Origin: Peromyscus leucopus
Lineage: Eukaryota > Chordata > Mammalia > Rodentia > Cricetidae
Direction of reading: 5' to 3'
Assembly (NCBI RefSeq): GCF_004664715.2
Contig: NC_051065.1
Location: 148,735,596 to 148,799,595, forward strand
DNA length: 64,000 bases
Each line of letters begins with the position of its first letter. Position 1 is the stretch's first letter. A model generated the notes under the pieces. The model did no database searches, was not told the origin of the DNA, and saw only the letters and a list, made by a program, of their open reading frames with translations. Position numbers and translations under genes: made by a program. This document shows, in pieces, positions 41,723 to 53,659 of the stretch.

Positions 41723-42784
41723 AGACTTTCCTCCTCTTTCACCCAGCTTCATGACCTTTCCTTCTCCTTCTCTTACTCTTTCCCTCTTAACATGTCCCAC
41801 TTGCTCCTCTTCTCCTCCCCTCCCCTCCCTCATCTTCCCATAGTGCTGGGGGAACTATAAACTTATGCAGCGGGGAGCTAATGGCTCACACTCTGCATGG
41901 AAAGAAGGAGTAAAGAGCCTGTACCCTGGTTGCTGGAGGAGTCTGACAGGTCACAACAGGTTTTGGGGGTACACAGCCTCCTCAATTTCTGGCTTGGCTT
42001 CCTCCTGGGGCTGTTTACACATACAAGGCCAAGCACAAACCCATGGTTTAAGAACCATGGACCTAGCCCTGTTCTTCAGCCCTTGAGAGGAGACGCAAGG
42101 AAAGGGCACCGTTAGTGACTTTGACATAGGCAGGACTTAGCACTGAGCTACCCTGATGCGCCGTAGCTCTGATTCTTCCCTTCCCAACTTGTGATCCCTT
42201 TCACCAAATGCTCTTTCCTTCTTCCTCCATCCCTAGTCCCTGGTCACATCCTCTGCTTCTGGATCTACTTCCCCAGAACTCACATGAGTGAGATTCAGTA
42301 GGAAAGCTCCCTCTAAGGTCACATACATCTTATGGTTCATGTCCTATAAATGGGGGCAGCCTGTCAGTTGAAAAGGGCCTTGAGAAAGAAAAGGTCAAAT
42401 TTAAAAATGAATGTTGGTTGCCATTCCGACTCAGTTTCCCTTAGGACTCCATTTTCCATGCCTCATTGTCCCTCGAGGTTATGTCTCCTTTCTTTGGGGT
42501 GAGGAGGCAACAGCATGAGCTTTGAAACAGGTGGCTAATCTGCCTCCTCACCCCTTTCCAGCCTCTTCTTTTATGGGTGAAGGCTATGGGTGCCTCCCAG
42601 GGCTGATCCTTGCCAGATGCAGGTGGTGGATCCTCAAGGATTATGCCTTTGATATTTTCATATTCACTGTCCCCATCCTGGGGAGGTTCCAATGATATAT
42701 AATATTACATGTTCTCTCACTGAACTATAGGTCAGTTTCACTCACATCTCTAACGTTGATGCTGTCAGTAACTTCAGCATCATC

Positions 42785-43267
42785 CTATGGTCCTGGGGTC
42801 TCTTTGTAGTTGGTATCCTCCAAGAACCACAACACATCCTCCATCTCAGCCTCCACACTATCATCCCATAGGGTTGAGCTAGAATCAGATGTGGTGTCCT
42901 CCAGGTAGGACAGGAAGTCCTCATCAGATATGTCACCAAATGAGACAGTATTCTCTGTTTCCTCAGAATTGTTGATGTATGCATTCACAAGGTTCCCCTG
43001 TGGGGAAGAATTGCAAAACAAACTGATATCCAGTGTGATGTCTAAATCAGGTGAGCTGGATCTACAGTAGCCCTTGTTACTATTTTCTTTATTTATCTCC
43101 TGCTCTTTGTTGTCCTCAGATGCAATGAGCATGGACAGGGCAGACTGAATCCATCTCTTGCTTAAGGGAAAGGGAGGGAGAGTTAGGAGACATTCCAGGC
43201 TCTTGATTGAAAGGATCTTTTGAAGATGCTCTATTCCCCCAAGGATGTAATCAACATTTTTTTCCAA
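42785..43267 (-). CDS. Unidentified 160-codon ORF, acidic C-terminus, probable gene relic
   Basis: The ORF starts MEKNVDYILGGIEHLQKILS and ends with an acidic region (ISDEDFLSYLEDTTSD, EMEDVLWFLED). Composition is protein-like rather than repeat-like: no simple repeats, no known transposon wording. A second short frame downstream on the same strand (42,692-42,441, MEPPQDGDSEYENIKG) has similar character, so an interrupted gene or retrocopy is possible. I do not recognise a family. The 'VDYILGGIEHLQKIL' stretch could be an amphipathic helix like helix 2 of bHLH proteins, but this is speculation. The flanks hold no promoter or poly(A) signal that I can assign. Confidence 0.3.
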   Translation of the reverse strand: MEKNVDYILGGIEHLQKILSIKSLECLLTLPPFPLSKRWIQSALSMLIASEDNKEQEINKENSNKGYCRSSSPDLDITLDISLFCNSSPQGNLVNAYINNSEETENTVSFGDISDEDFLSYLEDTTSDSSSTLWDDSVEAEMEDVLWFLEDTNYKETPGP

Positions 43268-43609
43268 TAGAAGACATCATTTTTTGCCAGGACATCATTA
43301 CGCTATTTGTTCCTCAAGTCAGCACTGTTTCTATTGGCATGTGGCTCAAGGGACACATAGCATCCACAATGGTGGAGATGGATCACCTGGAGCTCTGCAT
43401 GCTGGTGGTAAATTTGACTCTTAGAGAACCATGCATGGAAATTCCTAATCCACGTCCTCCACCTCAAAGGTGGGAATGGAACCACCACAAGGTGCTAGAA
43501 GTAAAAAAGCAAGAGCAGGTCTGGGAGACAAGTTTATGGTTACCAGCTTCTGTGTCATGAAAATCGTAGATATCTCAAGCAAGCTGATCAGAGTAAATTA
43601 CAAAGTGTA

Positions 43610-43785
43610 AATTTTGATGAGAAGAAGAGCACCAGGAAGTGAAATGGAGCTAAATCCTGTATTCAAGGAGATAAACAGATTAAGAAATGGAATAAAGAGT
43701 CTGGTGATCTCAGGGCAAAATCCCACCCAGCTAAGTTTCCAACTTGTGGAAAGAAACTAAAGAAAAGCTTGGAGCAGGGAGTGGC
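43610..43785 (+). repeat. Dispersed repeat, copy 2 (partner at 26,395)
   Basis: 'gagaagaagagcaccaggaagtgaaatgg...gtctggtgatctcagggcaaaatcccacccagctaagtttccaacttgtggaaagaaactaaagaaaagctt' parallels 26,415-26,590. Confidence 0.7.
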
Positions 43786-44227
43786 GGGGCACCCCCTTCA
43801 ATCCTTTTCATTATAAATCTTCATTAGAGTGACCACTAATATCCACTCAACAGAGTCTATACTAGGTTGTTTTGAGATTTCTTCTGCCAATGGAATTAAT
43901 CCAAATTTCTTCACTTCATCCTCAGGCAGATCCTTTGGACAAGGGCAAAAAGCAGCCACTTTCTTCACCAAAATATCACAAGAATGATCTCTAGGCAACA
44001 TACTAAAATTTTTGTCCTCTGTAACCTCTTGAGCCAGCCCCCCCTCCACAGTTTATCAAATCGCACTCAGCTCCTCTGTCTTCCATGTTCCTACTAGTAT
44101 GGCCCATTAAGCAGTGCTTAAAGCATCCCACTGCTTTCTAAACCCTAAGTACCAAAATCCAAATTCTTCCAAATAACCACATGGTCAGATCTATCACAGC
44201 AATACCTCATTCCTGGTACCAACTACT

Positions 44228-44561
44228 GTCTTAGTTAGGGATTTCATTACTGTGAAGAGACATCATGACCACAACAACTCTTATAAAGGAAAACATTTAA
44301 GTGGGGTGTCTTGCTTACAGTTTCAGAGGTTCTGTCCATTATCATCATGATGGGGAGCATGGCAATGTGCAGGCAGACATGGTGTTGGAACTGAGAGTGC
44401 TGTATCTTGCAGGCAAAAGGAAGTCAACTGAGACCCTGGGCAGTATCCTCACCATAGGTAACCTCAAAGCCTGCCTCAAAAGTGACATACTCACTCCAAT
44501 AAAGCTATACCTCCCGATAGTGCCACTCCCTTTAGGGGCCATTTTCTTTCAAACTACCACA
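44228..44561 (-). mobile_element. URR1-type MITE, reverse
   Basis: 'tgtcttagttagggatttcattactgtgaagagacatcatgac' to 'ccattttctttcaaactaccaca', the same family and orientation as 41,352-41,722. Confidence 0.65.
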
Positions 44562-44649
44562 CTCCTCAACACACTGCTTCACCAAAGAGACAAGGAAAGA
44601 TTATTCTAATCTTAATCTAAAAAGCCAGTATTACCCTGATGTTGGAACC

Positions 44650-44651
<2 letters not shown>

Positions 44652-44694
<43 letters not shown>
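44652..44694. repeat. (AC)n microsatellite
   Basis: About 21 AC dinucleotides. Confidence 0.97.
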
Positions 44695-44696
<2 letters not shown>

Positions 44697-45859
44697 CTCA
44701 ATATCCTTGAACATTCGAGTGTACATCTTTAATAAGATTACCTCATAGTTCAGACAAAGTTCAACAACATATGCGGGAGATGGGTACTTCATATTCACAG
44801 TAGGTTCATCATGGAATGCTAGGGTAACACCACACAAAAAGTGGTTAACAACAACCATATAAGGAGGTCAAGGGAAGAGGCCCAGTTCAGACACAGAGAA
44901 TGAAATTTTGTCATTTTCTGAAAATTAGATGGACCTAGGGTTGGTTGTCTGTAACACGCCAGGTCCAGAGATAAGGTGAGCTTAACTAGAGTCATGGATG
45001 TGTAGTTGGAACCTTAATAAGAGGGAAGGACTTTTAGGCACATGCCAGGGCTACTGAAATATAACAGAGCAGACTATAATGATCCAAGTTCACTATGAAC
45101 AAGTATAGAAGTGTCCCAGGGAAATTCTTTACTTTGCACAGTTAAGAGTTCAAATAAGGAATATGATTCCAAAACATGGCAAGCAAAAATTGTCAAAAAA
45201 AGGACCATTTAAAAAAACTGAACACACAAGCAGAAATCAATACTTCAAGCAAAAGCACTGATTGCATGAATTAAAAGGAAAATAACACAAAAACCAAACC
45301 AACAAAGAGGAAAACTGCCAAAGTCAAGTCCAAGAGATTAGGAAAGCCCAAGTTTATCAGGACCAATGCTGGAGTCCAGTGGACATGTTTTTGTTTTTTC
45401 AGGGATGGGGCATGGTGCTGTGGGGTACACCAGGGAAGGCTGCTCGGACATGGGGTTAAGCCAATAGAAAATCTTTATTAGCTGGCTGGCAACTACACTC
45501 TGGGTTTGGGATCCCATTGTAGCCTTGAATCTTTCTCAGGGTGAGCTTTTCAGCACAAAAACCATGTTCTGGATTGACATACTTCAGTTGACAAGAATAG
45601 TTAACCAGAAGCGGAATGATAGAAACCTAAAAGCAAGGTTAGTACATTTTGAAACATCCAATAACTATGGACTTTGATGGATTAGGCCTTTGTTTTAGTT
45701 TTGGCAGGTGGTGTTGTCTGTATGCTGAGTTTACAACCTGAATGGTACTTCCATCATGGAGTCAATTGTACTAAGTCTGGGGCCCTGTTACAATGGCAAG
45801 TCTGGAAGATAGTTAACAGGATAGGTGAATTTCTAAGCCCAACAAAGCTTAGTAAATAT

Positions 45860-46225
45860 CATAGTACAAGGGGTGTATCCAAAGTATACAGCATGATGAA
45901 ATTCCTTATTTTCTACCTCTTACTCATACTAACAAAGCACTTAAAATCAGAAAAATTAAATTGAAAACTGGTAAAGAATCATGCTTATTCAAGAAGTAGA
46001 TTTATGGGTGCAAAAAAAAAAAAGAAAAAAAGAAAAGAAACACTCATGTAAAACCAATTAGATAACAAATTAAAACAAGCAAACCAGGATACAAACTCAC
46101 TCTTCACATATCAGATCAACAATGTCTGTTTCCAAGAGGTCAATAATATCAAAGTCTACAGAAATCAATGTCTGAGTCCAACCTCTCTTCAGCCAACCAA
46201 GCAACAGCTTCTCTACAGCCACAGC
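45860..46225. repeat. Dispersed repeat weakly shared with 47,990-48,345
   Basis: 'gaaattccttattttctacctcttactcatactaacaaagc' and 'atgtctgagtccaacctctcttcagccaaccaagcaac' correspond to 'gaattccttaatttttacagctaatgtatactaataaaagc' and 'gtctgagtccaactgccctgcaaccaaccaac' near 48,020 and 48,295. Probably LTR or ERV-derived; not named. Confidence 0.45.
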
Positions 46226-46315
46226 ATGGGGGCGGGGGCGGGGACGAGGACGAGGACGATGAGGACGAGGACGAGGACAAGCCCCAGCCCCCGCCCCCCC
46301 CCCCCCCCCCCGCCT
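46226..46315. repeat. G-run / (GAGGAC)n / C-run low-complexity block
   Basis: GGGGGCGGGGGCGGGG (46,229-46,244) is followed by acidic (GACGAG)n and then a C tract of about 20 (46,292-46,311). The reading frame through it (GGGGGDEDEDD...PPPPPPPP) is composition driven, not a gene. Confidence 0.85.
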
Positions 46316-46573
46316 CCCAGCCCCCCAGCCCCAGCCGGTGCCTTAAATAGGTGGGTGGGGGCCCTGCACCTTCTCACAATGGCCCCAGTGAGGTCATGGC
46401 GAGAAGTGAACCAGCTGCAGCTCTTCACAACCAAGAAAGGATGTTTCCACTTTTTGTGTCCAAGCACCCCATTACTTTTCCCATGGCCATGACCAAATTC
46501 CTGAGAAACAGCAGCATAAGTTTTACTTAGGCTGGATAGCAAAGGCATGGCTGGGTATTTGGGAACATGGGGC

Positions 46574-47012
46574 TGTGGGGCGTTTACGCACCAACCCCAC
46601 AGTTCCCCAGAGTTTTCTTGAGTGCGAGCAGCAGGAAATATTAGAAGGATTTAGATTGGGAAATAAACAGATAGAAAATAAAGGATAGCCTTGAGAGGGC
46701 CTGGAACCTATTCCAACCGGCCCCGACTGTCTCTGGCCCAGGGTTTTTATAGAGACGCCAAGGGGTGGAGCAAAAGACCTCCTCCCCCAGCACAGCCAAG
46801 TGCAGACCATCTCAGACACCTGCACTCAGGCCCGTGGTCCTGATCATCCTCTCTATGAGGACCTGCTGGGTAAAGCCTCGAGGAACTTGAAAACGGGCTC
46901 CCACAGGGCTGAAGCAGGTGCTTACATGACTTTGGCAGGTCTCATTGCCCCTAATGGCCCAGTCCCTCCTGTTGGGTTCCACCACCCTGGGGTTTCACAA
47001 CCTCCCCAAACA
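46574..47012 (-). mobile_element. Diverged LTR of the small-provirus family, reverse
   Basis: On the minus strand it starts TGTTTGGGGAGGTTGTGAAACC and ends GTAAACGCCCCACA. It shares with the 32,303 LTR the order 'ctttacccagcagg', 'tctgcacttggctgtgct', 'ggtcttttgctccacc', 'tataaaaaccc', 'ccaggccctctcaaggctatcc'. No intact target duplication remains. Confidence 0.7.
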
Positions 47013-47218
47013 GCAATCCCTGCTAGAGACCAAGAATTCAGAGATATGAGATGGTGAGAAACTTCTCACATTCCAAGCTTGAGGAGGACATTTTGACTTC
47101 AATAAGAGTAACAGTAAGAATGGACTCTGCTTTATGATGACCTGGATTAGAGACATGGTTAGACAGTGAATACACAGCCTTCTTCAAGATCCTTTTCACT
47201 CAGACCCTCAAATTCTTC

Positions 47219-47729
47219 TGTGGTGGTACTGTGTTCCCCAAAATAGTGTGCACCCTTATAAACTTATCTGGGGTCAGAGACAGAACAGCCACTAGATGCA
47301 AAGGCTAGAAAATGGTGGCACTCACACCTTTAATCCTAGCACTCCAGAGGCAGAAATCCCTCTGGATCTCTGTGAGTTCAAGACCACACTGGAAATGGCC
47401 AGGCATGGTGACACATGCCTTTAATCCGAAGAAGTGAGCCTTTAATCCCAGGGAGTGATAGCAAAACCAGAAAGATATATAAGGCGTGAGGACCAGAAAC
47501 TAGAAGCATTTGGCTGGTTAAGCTTTTAGGTTTTGAGCAGCACAGTTCAGCTGAGATCCATTGGGATGAGGACACAGAGGCTTCCAGTCTGAGGAAACAA
47601 AACCAGTTGAGAAGTTGGCCAGGTGAGGTTAGCTGTGGCTTGTTCTGTCTCTCAGATCTTCCAGTGTTCACCCCAATACCTGGCTCAGATTTGATTTTAT
47701 TAATAAGAACTTTTAAGATTTCTGCTACA
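47219..47729 (+). mobile_element. Solo LTR with B1-like segments and 6-bp TSD
   Basis: TGTGGTGGTACTGTG...GATTTCTGCTACA, 511 bp, flanked by TTCTTC (47,213-47,218) and TTCTTC (47,730-47,735). 'aataaac'-type and TATA-like ('agatatataaggcg') signals are present, and two inner stretches read as B1 ('cacacctttaatcctagcactccagaggcag', 'ggcatggtgacacatgcctttaatcc'). Confidence 0.85.
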
Positions 47730-48759
47730 TTCTTCAATGATTCTGGCTACACAGACCTCATCTCTACAGTCATGATGGTCAATTCCTTTTTCTTAAAGTC
47801 ATATTTATGGGCATAAAAAAGATGGTAGCTTGTTCATAACACAGGGATGTGGTGAGGAAATGGGCTGTCCCTCGAGGTCCCCCAGAGGATGCTTTGTCTC
47901 CTGAGTGGCATGGTGGCAAGGGAAGGCTCCCAACATGATAGGGGAATTTATAACCACAGGGAAAGGCTAGGGAAAGTAACGAGCCAGTGGTTATGATCCA
48001 AGTGCAAGCTACAATTGAATTCCTTAATTTTTACAGCTAATGTATACTAATAAAAGCTTTAAATAAACCAATGTATAAAATGTCAAGATAGATGGATGGA
48101 TATAATAGAAAAATGGGTGATAAAAAAAACTGAAGCAAATGCACAAAATAAATCCAAGACAATAAACCAAATTAAAATCCAGGTACAAAAACCAATCTAC
48201 CAGGAAGCAAATTTATTTTGTTCAGGTCAGTGGGGACCACAGATATCACTTCCTAAGATGGACAGTAAAAAAATAAAATCTTCTCAAAATGAAAGTCTGA
48301 GTCCAACTGCCCTGCAACCAACCAACATCCTCTCTGCAGTGTCTAGACAAGACCCAGGTCCAGCTGGTATCTTATGTGGTTGGACTACTATCACTCCTCC
48401 CAGTGGCAGCTTGTGAGGTCATGAGAGTCATGGACCAATCACAGCTCATCAAACCCCATCGTCATTCTCTAGTTCTTTTCGAGGCTCCTCCCAAATTTAT
48501 GCCATAAAACAACTTAGAGAGGTAGACATCATTTTAGCTCAGGCTTTCAGAGGATTAGGCACAACACGGTGGTAGACTCAGCTTCTGGCACTGGCAGCAG
48601 GGTGTGAGGCAGTGGTTTCATTACAACGACAATCTCCCAGGTCTCCTAAAGACCCACTCTCTCCAGCCAGGCTACACATCCAAGGGTTCCCTAACTTCTC
48701 AAACAGTGCTCCCTAAGAGGAGAAAGGGTCCAACTACATGAGACAGCTCAGGACATATC

Positions 48760-49450
48760 ACATTCAACCCATGAAAAAGACCTTTTAATATTAATGATCA
48801 ATAATGACAAAGATAACGATAGACTTAGGAAGTGTAGAGTGGATAGGGCCAAGGGAAAAATGCCCTGCCCCTGACTAGACCCAAGACCTGAGCCAACAAA
48901 AACACCCTGACCTTGATTTGACCCCAGGACCAGGGCTTGAAATCCCACCAATCCCTGAGCTTGCCCCAGAACCAAATCACAAAATTCCACCAATCCCAAA
49001 CCACCCTGAAAAGCCACACACACCCCAAAAACTCCACAGAAGCTTTGTAACTAAACCCTGTGTAGTTTGCTGCTCTTCTCACCCTAAAGGCAGCCACCCT
49101 CCTGGATACTTCCTTCTCAATAAATCTCGAGTGAGGTTTGTCGTGCAGTGTGTGACACTTGGGCCTGAGCAGAGTGGAACCCAGCTGTAACAACTTTCAC
49201 CTGAGCTGGAGTGGAGCAGAACTGTTAACACTTCCTCTGGGGAAACTTTCCACTAGCAAAACAGAGTTGCTATACTCCAGGGGACCTGAACAGAGCTGTA
49301 ACACTCCTCAGGAGCAGAACAGGGCAGAGCTGCGACAACTTCCACTGGGGAACCCCTCCCCTGTGGGAACAGACCTTTCCCAGGAGCAGAGCTGTAAGCC
49401 GTTATGCTGACAGTGACTTTGTGGTATTCCTTGGTTCCCGATTGCCAGGA
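48760..49450 (+). mobile_element. LTR-like region with short tandem repeats
   Basis: Poly(A)-type 'ctcaataaatctcgagtg' at 49,113-49,130 is followed by imperfect repeats of 'gagcagagctgtaacacttcc..tggggaa' (49,160-49,400). The organisation suggests a rodent LTR R-U5 region; boundaries are not clear. Confidence 0.4.
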
Positions 49451-51135
49451 TACCTCCAGATCAGAGCCGCAATGCTTACAGCAAGCTTTGTTCTTCCCTA
49501 GGTTATGGACACTGGCTTTTATTAGTTGAGAAGTTACGAAGAATTCCTTGAAGGCATTGTGACTTGGCTTTTACAGACCTCATCTTCTCCACACTCACGG
49601 TGTTCGATTCCTTTTGCTCTGATGGGTTTAAAGTATGTGGTCCCTCACTGACACTGTCATACTGTAATGCTCTATTTCTGAGGCACCTCAGGGCATCTGT
49701 GAGGAACATCTCGGGCCTTGGAGGAAGAAGCTTCATCCCAGCTATCCCATAAGATCCTCATTTGATTTCTCATTAGAAACCCTAGATCTCAAAAGACAGT
49801 GGTTGATGGGTTTAGTATTATTGAGAAAGTCTTGTCATTCCAGAGTACTATACACACAAAAAAAATTTGTTTCTGGGGCTATGGGAGATGGAGCAATGCT
49901 GTCATGGCCCTTCGACAAGTGACGTGGTTTGCATCATTATTAAACTGTGGAAATCAATTTATTGTTTTATTGGTAATAGTGAAATCAAGACGAAGCTACC
50001 AGAGGTGAAGGGTGGAAAGGGGGATGCTTTTTCTCTCTGTTTCTTTGCTTTTTGTACCCAAATGAACTTAGATCTTTGTTTGTCCTACTTTCTGCTCATT
50101 CTGTTACATGGTTTTTCTTCCAAATCACTGGCCTGATCGGCCTCTCTGCCCTGCATAGAGACAAAGCTGTCTAAATTGAAGGAAGATCATAAAATTGTCC
50201 TCTAGGAGATTCCCTGCAAAGCTTTCGCCTTGTTACCCAGTGTGTATTTTGAGGATTGACAGATAGAGAAAGAAAAGAAACTCATGTAAAACCAACTCGA
50301 TATAAATTAAAAATATGGTGGAGCAGGGAGGGATTGATGTGCATGTGGCTCCCAGAGCCCTAAGCTTTAACCTGCTTTATTCTTAACCTGCTTCAGGCTT
50401 CCCTTTTACCTTCCAAGATCAGCCTGGTCCATCCACTGTCACCCAGGTAAACAATCAGGCCAGCACGACTGCTTACCAGGCTGCCCTCTGCCATCTTCTA
50501 CCTCCCTCCCCTTCCCACCTTCACCCCTTTCCTTCTCCCCAGTCCTGCCTGAGGCAGCCTGGGATCCTTTTCCTTGCTCCTGCTACCATTCTACACCCCC
50601 CCTTTTTTTTGGCTTCTATGATACAGTGTGACTCTGTTCTCTTGTTGCTCAGGTCCTGCCCGAAGTCCCACAGCTTCTGTTCTCAGCTCCCTCCAAAAGT
50701 TCCCTCTTTCCCCTTAGAGCTACCTGTTCTGTCTGTTCCTCTGGCAGAGCTCTTCCTGCAGCTTATATAAACAATGATCTTCAAATCTCTTTTATATCTC
50801 GTTCTATTCTATACTTCCAAAGTTTCTTATCTCCACTTTGAACTCAGACATCTTTTAGCTACTAACTTATAAACTGTTATTTAACTCATTTAATGACAAG
50901 CTTTATTTAATCTCCTGTATGTTTTCAAGATTAAGCCTAAAATCAGGTACACCTAATAGATAGATAGTCCTCCAACTCTTCAGAGATATGCTGGATATGG
51001 CATTTAAAATGTTTAATAAAAGTGCTTCCCATAATAGACATACCATTTCCTACTGGAAATCCCAAGTTCTAGAAAGAAGATAGATGGGGCATGATGACTC
51101 CACCTGGATTGTGGTAAAGCTAACCACTGGGGGAA
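49451..51135. other. Intergenic, no gene recognised
   Basis: Pyrimidine-rich from 50,480 to 50,720; 50,850-51,080 looks like eroded retroviral interior. Nothing can be assigned with support. Confidence 0.35.
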
Positions 51136-51141
51136 ATGTTC

Positions 51142-51646
51142 TGTGGTGGTACTGTGTTCTCCAAAATATTGTGTACCTTAATAAACTTATCTGGGGTCAG
51201 AGAACAGAAAAGCCACTAGATACTTATGATAGGCAGTGATAGCACATGCCTTTAATCCTAGCATTCCAGAGGCAGAAATCCATGTGTTCAAGGATACAGC
51301 CAAGCATGGTGACTCACGCCTTTAATCTCAGAAAGCAAGCCTTTAATCCCAGGGAGTGGTGGTAGAAAGCAGAAAGATATATAAGGTGTGAGGACCAGAA
51401 ACTAGAAGCATTTGGCTGGTTAAGCTTTTAACTAGTTAAGCTTCAGGCTTTCGAGCAGCAGTTCAGCTGAGACCCATTCTGGATGAGGACTCAGAGGCCT
51501 CCAGTCTGAGGAAACAATACCAGCTGAGGATCCGGTGAGGTGAGGTAGCTGTGGCTTGTTCTGTATCTCTGATCTTCCAGATTCACCCCAATACCTGGCT
51601 CACAGGTTTGATTTTATTAATGAGACTCTCTAAGATTCCTGCTACA
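51142..51646 (+). mobile_element. Second solo LTR of the B1-bearing family, 6-bp TSD
   Basis: TGTGGTGGTACTGTG...GATTCCTGCTACA, 505 bp, flanked by perfect ATGTTC repeats (51,136-51,141 and 51,647-51,652). It is collinear with 47,219-47,729 over its whole length, including both B1-like parts and 'aaagatatataaggtgtgagg'. Confidence 0.88.
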
Positions 51647-51652
51647 ATGTTC

Positions 51653-53640
51653 CATGCCTTGCCTGCTGCCAAAGCTTTGCTCAAACTGTGGACACTTTTG
51701 GGTTTATTTCCCTACTTTGCCTGGCCAAGGCAAGGTCAGTTTTCCCAAGTTCCTCTACAGGAAAAATCTCTTAGACCTGGCTTTGACATCCAAAGGCCAA
51801 AGTTGCTCCATGTGACAGCTGAAGAAAAAATGCTGTCCAGTATGACAGCTGAAGACCTACCACCACTGCCCAGCCTTTGAAACCTTGGGAGCCCCGGCCA
51901 ATCATCTAGGTAATGAAAAAGTTTCCTACTATAATTTATCCTCCTCAGATCTCGGATGACATTGACCAACCTGACTAAACTCACACCAATCACTCTCCAG
52001 CAGCCTAGGGCCTCACTTCTCACTTTGTGTGTCAGGTCGCCTTATCACATCCTTCCTAGATATCAGGGCTACTGCTTCAGTCCTGAGAGAATTCTGGGGT
52101 CCCACTCACCCTTCTCCTTCCTCCTGACTCCTGTAAACTCCACCATTAACTTGCTCCTTCAAAGGCTTCTTCTTTTCTCATGCCTTTCTCCTCATCCCCT
52201 CATGCCCTATTCCCTTACTAGAAGGAAGTATCTTCTCCAAAATTGGCATAAAATTTGCCTTCTGCCCCAAAACACCTCCCAAGACACTTCTCTTTCCCAC
52301 GCCTCTGCATCCCTCCTCCTCCTTTCTTTGGCCTCTGTTTGCACACTCTCTCACTTTCTAAGATCCCCAAACCCCACTCACCCTCTGTCCCTTTCCTTAG
52401 TCGATACCACTGTATGGGATACCACCTCTCCTTCCATTGCTGGGCATCATAAACCCCTTCTTATTGCACTCAAAGACCCTTCTGCCTACGTCCTCAGACT
52501 CCAGCACTCCCTACCCATAGCCAGTCTCAGAGGCCTCAAATTAATCATCCAATTCCTTTTATTCAAACAGTTTCTATGCATCACCTCTTCACCCTACATC
52601 ACTCCCATATTGGCAGTCAAAAAAACAACAACAACAAAAAAAAAAAAAACCCCAAAAAACAAAACCAAACAAACAAAAAACAAAAAACCTACCCAAACCT
52701 TCTGCCTAGTACAAGACCTTCACTCCATAAATGCTGCTGTTGTCCCTTTCCACCTTGTGGTCCCCAACCATCACGCTATCCCTAGCAACACTATCCCTAG
52801 CAACACTACTCACTTCTCAGTCCTAGACCTTAAAGATGGTTTTTCATCAATACCCCAGATGCTCATTCTCAAGATCTTTTTTTCTTCACTTGTACAGACC
52901 CCAATACTCAGCAACTCTAACAACTGACCTGGAATGTACTTCCTTGGGGATTCAAAAACAGCCCTTACCTTTTCAGCAAGACACTACAGACCTGGCCTGC
53001 CCTCCCCCTCTTCCTTCCTGCCTGCTTCAGAATGTAGATGTCCTTCTCCTTAGCAGTCCTTACCTCTCTGATAGCCAACCTAACACCACCTCACTCCTCA
53101 GCTTCCTCAGCTCCAGAGGTTACTGGGTCTCACCTTCCAAAGCTCAATTCTTTTCTCCCCAAATCATCTATCTTGGATTCTCTCTCACCTCAACCCATAA
53201 ACACCTCATTTTAGACTACCTTGCCCATCTCTGCTCCTTATCTCTGCCCTCAACAAAAACCAAACTGCTTTCCTTTTGGGGGATGGCCAATTTCCTCTGT
53301 TCATGGATTCCCTATATACTCACTTCTAGTACATTCTCTATACCAAGCTGCCTCTAGATCTTCCCAGGAACTTCTTCTTCCCATTAACAAATAATTCTTT
53401 AAAATCAAAAATGCTCTCCTTTCAACCCTGGCCCTCTGCTTCTCAGATCTATGCAGATCTTTCCACCTTTACACTTCTGAAAAACAAAGTTATGCCCTGA
53501 GGTCTTGGGACACTCTCTAAAACCGATCTTTACCTCTGTCCCTTACCTCTCCCAAACTCTAGACATTGTCTACAGCTGGCCTTTCTGCCTATGCACTCTT
53601 GCTAAAAGCTTCTCTGTTCATCTCCAAATCGAACAAATGA
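51653..53640 (+). pseudogene. Class I ERV pol remnant, copy 1 (protease-RT-RNase H start)
   Basis: Gamma-like pol wording runs in shifting frames. A protease remnant (~52,045-52,110) has the catalytic D-T/S-G replaced by D-I-R before ATASVL. RT motifs follow: 'LVQDLHSINAAVVP' (~52,705) and 'LDLKDGF' (~52,827); the YVDD box is changed to N-V-D-V at 53,031-53,042. An RT thumb and RNase H start follow until ~53,600. An A-rich simple insertion (52,618-52,688) interrupts RT just before LVQDL. At least one frameshift separates the frame at 51,956-52,927 from that at 52,836-53,357. Non-functional. Confidence 0.75.
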
Positions 53641-53659
53641 ACTCTGGGATCCCCCTTCA

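Noticed and set aside
43798..44049. 83-codon minus-strand ORF (MEGGLAQEVTEDKNF...)
   Set aside because: Protein-like composition, but I recognise no family, no start or splice context, and no second frame of support; too weak for a feature.
46168..46350. ORF with Gly, Asp-Glu and Pro runs
   Set aside because: Pure consequence of the G-run, GAGGAC repeats and C-run; no conserved flank.
46200..46360. CpG island / promoter
   Set aside because: GC richness is restricted to ~120 bp of low-complexity sequence; no transcript-like sequence follows.
51956..52927. 323-codon ORF that could be taken for a host gene
   Set aside because: Contains retroviral RT wording and an A-rich simple insertion; it is part of a decayed class I pol.
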